This document shows positions 1 to 5,511 of a stretch of 5,511 nucleotides of DNA, in pieces. The number at the start of each line of letters is the position of its first letter. Within the stretch, counting starts at the first letter, position 1. Position numbers and translations under genes: made by a program. The notes under the pieces are model-generated. The model was not told the origin of the DNA, did no database searches, and saw only the letters and a list, made by a program, of their open reading frames with translations. The stretch comes from Lentisphaeria bacterium (GTDB lineage Bacteria; Verrucomicrobiota; Lentisphaeria; Victivallales; UBA1829): assembly GCA_017540385.1 (NCBI GenBank), contig JAFYBD010000133.1, positions 1-5,511 of the forward strand, given 5' to 3'.

Positions 1-1111
1 GATCAACTCCAACATCGGCAATTCCCAGACCTCCAGCTGCCCGAAAAACGAGTTCGAAAAGCTCGAAACCTCGCTCAAATACGGCGCGGACACCATCATG
101 GACCTCAGCACGCGCGGCGACCTGGCGCTTTTCCGCAGCGAACTGATCAGACAGTCCCCGATCCCGGTCGGAACCGTGCCGGTCTACGAGATCGCGGCAC
201 GTGCGGGCGCAGGCAAGTTCGACCGCGACACGATCCTGCAGGTCGTGGAGGATCAGGCGAAGCAGGGCGTGGACTACATGACCATCCACGCGGGCCTGCT
301 CGCGAAGCACATCCCGGCGGCGCTGAAGCGCAAGCTCGGCATCGTGAGCCGCGGCGGCGCGCTCATCGCGGCGTGGATCGGCGACCACAAGATGGAAAAT
401 CCGTTCTACGACGCGTTCGACGACATCCTGAAGATCTGCCGCGACTACGAGGTCACGCTTTCCCTCGGCGACGGCCTCCGGCCCGGCTGCATCGCCGACG
501 CGTCCGACGAGGCGCAGTTCGGCGAACTCGACGTGATCGGCGAGCTCGTCACGCGCTGCCGCGAAGCGAACGTCCAGGCGATGGTCGAGGGACCCGGCCA
601 TGTGCCGTTCCATCAGATCGAGATGAACATGAAGCGCGAACGCGAAGTCTGCGGCGACGCGCCGTTCTACATCCTCGGCCCGGTCGTCACGGACTGCGCG
701 CCCGGATACGACCACATGGTCGCCGCCATGGGCGGCCTCGCCGGGGCGTTCTGGGGCGCGGCCATGCTGTGCTACGTGACCCCGAAGGAACACCTCGGAC
801 TGCCCGACAACGAAGACGTCCGGCGCGGCGTGGTGGCGTTCAAGATCGCCGCCCACGCGGCCGACGTGGCCCTCGGCCGGCCCCACGCGCAGGACCGCGA
901 CGACGCGATCTCCGACGCACGGGCGGCGTTCGACTGGGAACGCCAGTTCGAATTCGCCCTCGACCCGGACCGCGCCCGCGAATACCGTCAGGCCGCGCTG
1001 AAGGAGAGCCATTGCGCCGAGGACGCCGCCGCCGGCAAATACTGCACGATGTGCGGCCCGGACTTCTGCTCCGTGCGTCTCTCCAACAAGCTCAAAGGCA
1101 TGAAAGAGTGA
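1..1111 (+). CDS. thiC: Phosphomethylpyrimidine synthase ThiC, C-terminal part (start lies before the window)
   Basis: Radical-SAM enzyme of the cytosol that rearranges aminoimidazole ribotide (AIR) into HMP-P, the pyrimidine half of thiamine. The frame is open from base 2, giving 369 visible residues. The first ones already match the family (IGNS, then GADTIMDLST), so the ATG at 98 is internal and the true start is upstream; roughly 60-70 residues are missing if this is the short (~430 aa) form. Visible family motifs are SRGG, GDGLRPG, EGPGHVP, APGYDH and TPKEHLGLP. The two metal-site histidines are encoded at 599-601 and 791-793. The C-terminal CX2CX4C cluster motif that binds the [4Fe-4S] centre is intact, with cysteines at 1043, 1052 and 1067. 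It is the first visible gene of the thi operon and ends 9 nt before thiM. The leader, where a TPP riboswitch would be expected, is outside the window. Identification is very secure. Confidence 0.98.
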   Translation, partial: INSNIGNSQTSSCPKNEFEKLETSLKYGADTIMDLSTRGDLALFRSELIRQSPIPVGTVPVYEIAARAGAGKFDRDTILQVVEDQAKQGVDYMTIHAGLLAKHIPAALKRKLGIVSRGGALIAAWIGDHKMENPFYDAFDDILKICRDYEVTLSLGDGLRPGCIADASDEAQFGELDVIGELVTRCREANVQAMVEGPGHVPFHQIEMNMKREREVCGDAPFYILGPVVTDCAPGYDHMVAAMGGLAGAFWGAAMLCYVTPKEHLGLPDNEDVRRGVVAFKIAAHAADVALGRPHAQDRDDAISDARAAFDWERQFEFALDPDRAREYRQAALKESHCAEDAAAGKYCTMCGPDFCSVRLSNKLKGMKE

Positions 1112-1115
1112 GGTG
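1110..1115 (+). promoter_or_regulatory. Shine-Dalgarno site of thiM
   Basis: GAGGTG lies 5 nt before the ATG at 1121 and overlaps the thiC stop codon (TGA at 1109-1111). It is the clearest ribosome binding site in the window and supports 1121 as the thiM start. Because it sits in the thiC stop region, thiM initiation may be linked to termination of thiC translation (inference). Confidence 0.7.
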
Positions 1116-1120
1116 ACGCC

Positions 1121-1948
1121 ATGCTGGTGCGCTGTTTTTCCGCCGTGCGGGAGTCGCATCCCCTCGTCATGTGCTTCTCGAACATCGTGACGGCCAACGG
1201 CTGCGCCAATCTTCTGCTCGCCGCGGGAGCTTCGCCGGTCATGGCCGAGGACCCGGTCGGCGCCGTTGAATTCACGGAGAAGGCCTCCGCGCTCACGATC
1301 AACCTCGGCACGTTCTTCCCGATGCTCCGGGAGTCCGCGCGCGGCGCGCAGGAGACCGCTCTCCGCCGCGGCATCCCGGTCGTGCTCGATCCTGTCGGGG
1401 CGGGCTGCGCTCCGTCCCGCACCGCGCTCGCGCTCGAAATCCTGAACCGGGGCGTTTCCGTGGTGCGCTGCAACCGGTCCGAGGCGAACGCCCTGCTCGG
1501 GCTCGCTTCGTCCGCGCACGGGGTCGACGCTTCGCCGGACGACGCCGTCACCGAGGAGTCGCTCGACCGCGCGGTGGACGACGTCCGCACGCTGGCGGGG
1601 AAATACAACTGCGTGATGGCCGTGACCGGCGCGATCGACCTGGTCGGCGACCCGGACGGACGCGTCGCGGTCATCCGCGGCGGGCACGAGATCATGACGA
1701 AGGTCACCGGTTCCGGCTGCATGCTGACCGCCCTGACCGGGGCGTTCGCCGGTGCGGAACCCCGTTTCCTGTTCGAGGCGGTTTCCGCCGCGCTCGCCGC
1801 CTACGGCGTCTGCGGGACGCTGGCGTACGAATCTCTGAAGCCGGGCGAAGGCTGCGGCACGTTCTACACGCGCCTCATTGATGCGATGGGCGAACTCGAC
1901 GTGACCGCGTTCCACGAGAGACTGGATTATGAAGTCCGTCAGGCCTGA
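1121..1948 (+). CDS. thiM: Hydroxyethylthiazole kinase ThiM
   Basis: Cytosolic ribokinase-fold enzyme that phosphorylates 4-methyl-5-(2-hydroxyethyl)thiazole with ATP, which is the thiazole salvage step. The 275 residues are close to the usual 260-275. Visible family motifs are TANGCAN followed by GASPVM (24-41), INLGT (60-64), DPVGAG (90-95), CNRSEANAL (117-125), AVTGAIDLV (167-175) and MTKVTGSGC (192-200). The last holds the anion hole and the conserved active-site cysteine, Cys200. The N-terminal substrate motif is unusual: the common V-H-x-I-T-N reads VMCFSN, with only the final Asn (N21) kept. A good SD precedes the start. The gene is in the same frame as thiC, separated by the TGA stop and three codons, and its end overlaps the next gene by 20 nt. 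Its presence suggests that thiazole is taken up or recycled. The family call is secure. Confidence 0.96.
   Translation: MLVRCFSAVRESHPLVMCFSNIVTANGCANLLLAAGASPVMAEDPVGAVEFTEKASALTINLGTFFPMLRESARGAQETALRRGIPVVLDPVGAGCAPSRTALALEILNRGVSVVRCNRSEANALLGLASSAHGVDASPDDAVTEESLDRAVDDVRTLAGKYNCVMAVTGAIDLVGDPDGRVAVIRGGHEIMTKVTGSGCMLTALTGAFAGAEPRFLFEAVSAALAAYGVCGTLAYESLKPGEGCGTFYTRLIDAMGELDVTAFHERLDYEVRQA
1916..1920 (+). promoter_or_regulatory. Probable Shine-Dalgarno site of the thiE-HAD gene
   Basis: GAGAG lies 8 nt before the ATG at 1929, inside the last codons of thiM. It is a moderate match to the anti-SD sequence. It supports 1929 as the start, which also places the ThiE barrel (first strand LYAVTD at residues 11-16) at a normal distance from the N-terminus. 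Confidence 0.45.
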
Positions 1949-3197
1949 TTACCTCAAACTCTACGCCGTCACCGACGACGGCCCGAACCTGATCGAACGC
2001 GTCCGGCGCGCGATCGGGGGCGGTGCGACCTGCATCCAGCACCGGGCGAAGTGCGCCACGTTCGAAGCCGCCAAGGCCGACGCGCTCGCGATCCTGGCCG
2101 TGTGCCGGGAGTACGGCGTGCCGTTCATCGTGAACGATTCGCTCGAACTCGCGCTGGCGGTCGGAGCCGACGGCCTCCATGTGGGGCAGGACGACGTCCC
2201 CGCCCGCGAAGCCCGGCGCGCGCTCGGACCCGACGCCATCCTGGGCGTTTCCGCGGCGACGGTCGAGGACGCGATCCGGGCGGAAGCCGACGGCGCGGAC
2301 TACATCGGCACCGGCGCGGTTTTCCCGACTGCGACCAAGCCCGACGCCGCCTGCGTCACGCCGTCCGTCCTGCGGGCGATCTGCGGATCCGTGAACATCC
2401 CGGTCGTCGCCATCGGCGGCATCCACGCCGGGAACGTGTCCGAGCTCGCGCACAGCGGCATCGCCGGGGTCGCGGTCGTCTCGGCCATCTTCGGGGCCCC
2501 GGACGTCGCGGCGGCCGCGCGCGAACTCAAAACCATCGTGGAACGCACCGATTTTTCTCTCCCGGACGTGACCGGGTTCGTCCTCGATTTCGACGGGACC
2601 ATACTGGACTCCATGGGGGCGTGGGCGACGCTCTCGCCCGATTTCCTGCACGCGAACGGCGTCGAGCCGTGTCCCGACCTCGGCCGTCGCCTGGCGGGCT
2701 GTCCCGATCTCGCGTCCGGGGCCGAAGTGCTCCGGGCGTGCCACGTTCTGCCCGGGACCCGCGAAGACACGTTCCGCGGCCTGCTCGCCATGCTGGAGGC
2801 GCGCTGCCTCGCATGCGACCTCAAGCCCGGCGTGAAGGAGTTCCTGAACGAGGCGAAAAAGCGCGGTTCCCGCCTCGTCGTGGGCACCGCGAACGACCGC
2901 GGCGTCGTGGAGCATGTCCTCGCCGAACACGGCCTTGCGGACTCGTTCGAAGCCATTCTCACGACCGCCGAAACCGGGCTCGGCAAAGACGATCCGGCGT
3001 TTTATCGCTCCGCCCTCGCCGTCCTCGGCACGTCCCCCGCCCAAACCTGGCTCTTCGACGACGATCCCGCCGCATTGAACGCCGCCCGCGCATGCGGCCT
3101 CCGCACCGCCGGGATCCCCGACTCCGGCACGCCCGAAACGGCGTTCGCCGGGGCCGACCGCATCCTCAAACGCATCGACGAATGGTTCCTGCCATGA
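1929..3197 (+). CDS. thiE: Bifunctional thiamine-phosphate synthase (ThiE) fused to HAD-superfamily phosphatase, putative ThMP phosphatase
   Basis: A 422-residue fusion with no internal stop. Residues ~8-205 form a TIM-barrel ThiE, which joins HMP-PP and thiazole phosphate to give ThMP. Visible are LYAVTD, the pyrophosphate site Q37-x-R39-x-K41, N69-D70, D89 in GQDD, GVSA (106-109), FPTATK (132-137), IGGI (162-165) and VSAIFG (184-189). The usual QxREK reads QHRAK. Residues ~215-420 form a complete subfamily I HAD phosphatase. Motif I is DFDGT with nucleophile D220 and acid D222; motif II is T320; motif III is K353; motif IV is DDD 377-379. A helical C1-type cap lies at ~228-300, so the domain looks catalytically competent. 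ThiE alone is usually ~210 aa, and the extra length is the HAD domain. HAD phosphatases fused to or clustered with thiamine genes have been shown to act on ThMP, so ThMP to thiamine is the likely second activity (inference from precedent). The gene overlaps thiM by 20 nt and thiD by 4 nt. Confidence 0.95.
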   Translation: MKSVRPDYLKLYAVTDDGPNLIERVRRAIGGGATCIQHRAKCATFEAAKADALAILAVCREYGVPFIVNDSLELALAVGADGLHVGQDDVPAREARRALGPDAILGVSAATVEDAIRAEADGADYIGTGAVFPTATKPDAACVTPSVLRAICGSVNIPVVAIGGIHAGNVSELAHSGIAGVAVVSAIFGAPDVAAAARELKTIVERTDFSLPDVTGFVLDFDGTILDSMGAWATLSPDFLHANGVEPCPDLGRRLAGCPDLASGAEVLRACHVLPGTREDTFRGLLAMLEARCLACDLKPGVKEFLNEAKKRGSRLVVGTANDRGVVEHVLAEHGLADSFEAILTTAETGLGKDDPAFYRSALAVLGTSPAQTWLFDDDPAALNAARACGLRTAGIPDSGTPETAFAGADRILKRIDEWFLP

Positions 3198-3970
3198 AAA
3201 CCGTCCTCAGCATAGCCGCGTCCGACCCGAGCGGAGGAGCCGGCATCCAGGCCGACCTGCGCGCGATCGGCGCCCACGGCCTCTACGGCATGGCCGTGCC
3301 GACCGCATTGACGATCCAGAACACCCTCGGCGTGACCGGGGTGCACGTGCCCCCGGCGGAAATCCTGGCGGCACAGCTCCGTGCCGTCCTGTCCGACATC
3401 CTGCCGGACGCGGTCAAGATCGGCGCGGTCCCCGGCGCGGCTCACGCTCAAGTCGTGGCCGGCCTCCTGAATGAGTTTCATGCTCGGAATATCGTCTTCG
3501 ATCCCGTCCTCGCCTCCACCAGCGGCGCAGACCTCGGCACGGTCGAAGCGGCCGCCATCCTCGCCCCGTCCGTCGCACTCCTCACGCCGAACCTCCCGGA
3601 GGCCGCGAAACTCCTCGCCCTCGCCCCGGATTCCATCCGCACGGCCGACGACATGGTCTCCGCCGCGGACGCCCTGGCGCGCAAATTCGGCACGGCCGTC
3701 CTCCTGAAGGGCGGACACCGCGGCGACGGCGCGTTCGACGACTGTCTCCGGCTTCCCGGCGGCGAGGGCGAATGGTTCCCGACCCGGGTGACGCGTTCCG
3801 TCGGCGGCAGCCACGGCACCGGCTGCCTGCTCTCCAGCTCCATCGCCTGCGGCCTCGCCGTCGGCCTGACGATGCGCGAGAGCATCCGCCGCGCCAAGGA
3901 ACGCCTCTCCGACGCGCTCGACCGGGGGCTCGTCCTGGGGCACGGAAACGGCCCGGTCGATTTCCGCTGA
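3194..3970 (+). CDS. thiD: Hydroxymethylpyrimidine / phosphomethylpyrimidine kinase ThiD
   Basis: Cytosolic ribokinase-family enzyme that phosphorylates HMP to HMP-P and HMP-P to HMP-PP, supplying the pyrophosphate substrate of ThiE. Its 258 residues compare with ~266 in E. coli. The start is fixed by the ATGA overlap with the previous stop; the protein then begins at once with the family N-terminus (SIAASDPSGGAGIQADL, 6-22). Other motifs are ALTIQNTLGV (38-47), DPV (103-105), TPNLPEA (131-137), LKGGH (171-175) and GSHGTGC (205-211). The last carries the anion hole and catalytic Cys211. KIGAV (75-79) replaces the commoner KIGML. No good SD is visible, so translation probably depends on ribosomes finishing thiE-HAD. 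It is the last gene of the operon in this window. Pyridoxal kinase (PdxK/PdxY) is the nearest alternative, but the motifs and context favour ThiD clearly. Confidence 0.97.
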   Translation: MKTVLSIAASDPSGGAGIQADLRAIGAHGLYGMAVPTALTIQNTLGVTGVHVPPAEILAAQLRAVLSDILPDAVKIGAVPGAAHAQVVAGLLNEFHARNIVFDPVLASTSGADLGTVEAAAILAPSVALLTPNLPEAAKLLALAPDSIRTADDMVSAADALARKFGTAVLLKGGHRGDGAFDDCLRLPGGEGEWFPTRVTRSVGGSHGTGCLLSSSIACGLAVGLTMRESIRRAKERLSDALDRGLVLGHGNGPVDFR

Positions 3971-4021
3971 CGCGACCGCTTCCGTCCGGTGCGCGTCATC
4001 GGTCCCGGCGACGGCTTTCGG

Positions 4022-4060
4022 GGGGCGGATTTTTCGAAAAAAACCGGCTTTCTCCGCCTT
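4022..4060. repeat. Small inverted repeat with nested A/T palindrome
   Basis: GGCGGA at 4024-4029 pairs with TCCGCC at 4053-4058, extended by two G-U pairs outward (4022-4023 with 4059-4060). The left arm is followed directly by the perfect 12-bp palindrome TTTTTCGAAAAA at 4030-4041. As RNA the outer stem has a 23-nt interior and no U-tract after it, so it is a poor terminator. It could be a weak or factor-assisted end of the thi transcript, or a protein-binding site next to the parE promoter. The pairing is seen; any role is a guess. Confidence 0.35.
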
Positions 4061-4088
4061 GCAGAAATCAAGAATCGGGCTATATTAT
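4059..4088 (+). promoter_or_regulatory. Candidate sigma-70-type promoter for parE
   Basis: A local AT-rich island in GC-rich DNA contains TATATT at 4081-4086 (5 of 6 to TATAAT), overlapped by TATTAT at 4083-4088 (also 5 of 6). A weak -35 candidate, TTGCAG at 4059-4064, lies 16 or 18 nt upstream. Transcription would begin near 4092-4096 and leave a leader of about 55 nt before the ATG at 4150. The -10 element is the better supported half. The site fits a housekeeping gene transcribed apart from the thi operon. It has not been tested against other sigma classes. Confidence 0.45.
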
Positions 4089-4149
4089 TAGAAAGAAAAA
4101 TCAGCCTCGCGGAGACCCGCCGCGGCGAAGAGACGAACGGACCATCGAG

Positions 4150-5511
4150 ATGACCCCTGAGAATACCGACATTGAACAGCCAGACGATCTTCTGACCCAA
4201 GCAAAGAACGACGCCGCCCGGGCAGCATACAACGACAACAGCATCCAAACGCTCGACGCGCTCGCGCACATCCGCCAGCGCCCCGGCATGTACATCGGCC
4301 GCATGGGCGACGGTTCCCACCCCGACGACGGCATCTACGTGATGTTCAAGGAAGTCGTGGACAACGCCGTTGACGAATACATCATGGGCTTCGGCCGACG
4401 GATCGACATCTCGTCCGACCAGGGCTCCTTCACCGTGCGCGACTACGGACGCGGCATCCCCCTCGGCAAGCTGGTCGAATGCGTCTCGAAGATCAACACC
4501 GGCGGCAAATTCAACAAGGACGGCTACGTTTTCTCCGTCGGCATGAACGGCGTCGGCACGAAGGCCGTGAACGCCCTGTCGTCGCACTTCGAGGTCACGA
4601 GCTGGCGCGACGGCAAATGCCGCACCGCCGTCTTCCGCGAGGGCGTGCTCGAGCACGAGGAATATATCGACCCCGGCACGGAGCACTCCGGCACCCGCAT
4701 CCGGTTCACGCCCGACCCGAAACTCTTCCCGAACTACGAAATCCGTCCGTCCGAGGTGGAGAACCGCCTGTGGATGTACGCCTACCTGAACAGCGGCCTG
4801 TCGCTCTACCTGAACGGCCAGCGCTACTACTCGAAAAACGGCCTGCTGGACCTCGTGAAATCCAAGCTCGACGAGGGCGCGTCCATCTACCTGCCGATCC
4901 ACTACAAGGACAGCACGCTCGAGTTCGCGTTCTGCCACACGGCCGACACCGGCGAACGCTATTTCTCGTTCGTGAACGGCCAGTACACGAGCGACGGCGG
5001 CACGCACCTCTCCGCGTTCAAGGGCGGCATCTCCCGCGCCATCAACGAGCATTTCAACAAAAATTTCGACCCGAAGGACATCCGCGACGGCATCCTCGGC
5101 ACAGTGGCCGTGAAGATCCAGGAGCCGCTGTTCGAGTCCCAGACCAAGAACAAGCTCGGCAACACCGACGTGAAGGGCTGGATCGAGGGAACCGTGAAGC
5201 AGGCCGTGATCGACAGCCTGCTGAAGCATCCCGACGAGGCCAATCTGCTCCTCGAAAAAATCCAGAAGAACGAGCAGGTCCGGCGCGAAATCCAGAAGGT
5301 GCAGAAGAAGGGCGCGACCATCGCCAAACGCATTTCCCTGCGGAACAGCAAGCTCAAGGACTGCCGCCACCATTTCGGCGACCGCTCGAAGTTCGCCGAG
5401 GAGACCATGATCTTCCTGACCGAGGGCGACTCCGCCGGTTCCTCGCTCGTGACCAGCCGCGACCCGAACTACCAGGCGGTCTTCGCGCTCCGCGGCAAGC
5501 CCTTCAACTGC
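4150..5511 (+). CDS. parE: DNA topoisomerase IV / gyrase subunit B (ParE-type), N-terminal part, runs off the window
   Basis: ATPase subunit of a type IIA topoisomerase, which works with a ParC/GyrA-type subunit to decatenate or supercoil DNA. The frame is open for 454 codons to the window end. The GHKL ATPase domain shows RPGMYIG (44-50), the N-box with catalytic E68 and D71-N72, DYGRGIP (98-104, D98 contacting adenine) and GMNGVGTKAVNALS (131-144). The transducer domain has the QTKNKLG loop (331-337) with ATP-contacting Q331 and K333. TOPRIM starts at LTEGDSAG with catalytic E425; its DxD pair lies beyond the window. The Arg matching E. coli GyrB R136, a coumarin-contact residue, is kept (R153). 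A DGSHPDDGIY insertion (54-63) and ALRGKPFN in TOPRIM resemble Bacteroidota/Chlamydiota ParE more than classical GyrB, hence the symbol, which is less certain than the family. The start is the only ATG before the ATPase core; its SD is weak (GGA at 4139-4141). About 27 polar residues precede the domain. Confidence 0.93.
   Translation, partial: MTPENTDIEQPDDLLTQAKNDAARAAYNDNSIQTLDALAHIRQRPGMYIGRMGDGSHPDDGIYVMFKEVVDNAVDEYIMGFGRRIDISSDQGSFTVRDYGRGIPLGKLVECVSKINTGGKFNKDGYVFSVGMNGVGTKAVNALSSHFEVTSWRDGKCRTAVFREGVLEHEEYIDPGTEHSGTRIRFTPDPKLFPNYEIRPSEVENRLWMYAYLNSGLSLYLNGQRYYSKNGLLDLVKSKLDEGASIYLPIHYKDSTLEFAFCHTADTGERYFSFVNGQYTSDGGTHLSAFKGGISRAINEHFNKNFDPKDIRDGILGTVAVKIQEPLFESQTKNKLGNTDVKGWIEGTVKQAVIDSLLKHPDEANLLLEKIQKNEQVRREIQKVQKKGATIAKRISLRNSKLKDCRHHFGDRSKFAEETMIFLTEGDSAGSSLVTSRDPNYQAVFALRGKPFNC

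Larger units (their letters stand above)
3971..4149 (+). other. Intergenic region between thiD and parE
   Basis: The 179 nt between the thi operon and the topoisomerase gene contain no credible coding sequence. The first ~50 nt are GC-rich with only short possible stems, for example CCGTC 3982-3986 with GACGG 4010-4014 around a 23-nt loop. I see no canonical stem plus U-tract terminator for the operon. A T5/A7 stretch inside an inverted repeat follows, then an AT-rich island that looks like a promoter, then a purine-rich leader. The parE frame stays open upstream of 4150, but no start codon with a ribosome binding site extends it. Confidence 0.7.

Noticed and set aside
1..97. TPP riboswitch expected for a thiC operon
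   Set aside because: The window begins inside the thiC coding region, so the leader is not visible. No THI-box-like sequence occurs in the intergenic region either.
98..1111. ATG at 98 as the start of thiC
   Set aside because: Upstream in-frame codons from base 2 already encode conserved ThiC sequence, so the gene enters from outside the window and this Met is internal.
1875..3044. Minus-strand open frame of 389 codons opposite thiE-HAD
   Set aside because: It is antisense to a protein with full motif sets in both domains. Its Arg/Gly/Asp-rich translation has no family features.
2051..3193. Apparent N-terminal extension of thiD in the same frame, starting at 2051
   Set aside because: The extension is an Arg/Pro-rich out-of-frame reading of thiE-HAD. 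The ThiD family N-terminus begins exactly at the ATG at 3194.
3971..4034. Rho-independent terminator after thiD
   Set aside because: Only 4-5 bp stems are found (CCGTC/GACGG, CCCG/CGGG), and the T5 run at 4030-4034 does not follow a stable hairpin. Termination may be Rho-dependent or lie elsewhere.
3478..5373. Long open frame on the minus strand (631 codons) across thiD, the intergenic region and parE
   Set aside because: It lies antisense to two clearly identified genes, has no recognisable domain and shows the biased composition expected from reading GC-rich codons backwards. It is a shadow.

Overview
The window holds the 3' part of a thiamine (vitamin B1) biosynthesis operon, followed by the 5' part of a type II DNA topoisomerase B subunit gene. 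All genes lie on the + strand. The DNA is GC-rich with GC-biased third codon positions, and every complete stop codon seen is TGA. The topoisomerase has an insertion and a TOPRIM variant that, from memory, are typical of Bacteroidota and Chlamydiota/PVC-type ParE proteins. With the high GC, this fits a Gram-negative anaerobe of the PVC group (for example Lentisphaerota or Verrucomicrobiota). That placement is an inference and cannot be proven from 5.5 kb.

Layout: (1) 1-1111, thiC without its N-terminus (HMP-P synthase, radical SAM). (2) 1121-1948, thiM (hydroxyethylthiazole kinase). (3) 1929-3197, a two-domain protein: N-terminal ThiE (thiamine-phosphate synthase) fused in frame to a complete HAD-superfamily phosphatase. 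(4) 3194-3970, thiD (HMP/HMP-P kinase). (5) 3971-4149, an intergenic region with an AT-rich promoter-like island and a small inverted repeat. (6) 4150 to the window end, parE/gyrB-type topoisomerase subunit, cut off inside the TOPRIM domain.

How the genes work together: ThiC makes HMP-P, ThiD phosphorylates it to HMP-PP, ThiM phosphorylates salvaged thiazole alcohol, and ThiE joins the two into thiamine monophosphate (ThMP). The fused HAD domain is well placed to dephosphorylate ThMP to thiamine. That would send the pathway through thiamine pyrophosphokinase instead of the usual bacterial ThMP kinase ThiL. The four genes are tightly packed (9-nt gap, 20-nt overlap, 4-nt ATGA overlap), so they are probably one translationally coupled transcript. 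No de novo thiazole genes (thiG, thiS, thiF, thiH/thiO) are in view. The most noteworthy item is the ThiE-HAD fusion. It has known precedents in type, so it is an interesting variant and not a wholly new system. I found no mobile element, CRISPR array, tRNA or rRNA.
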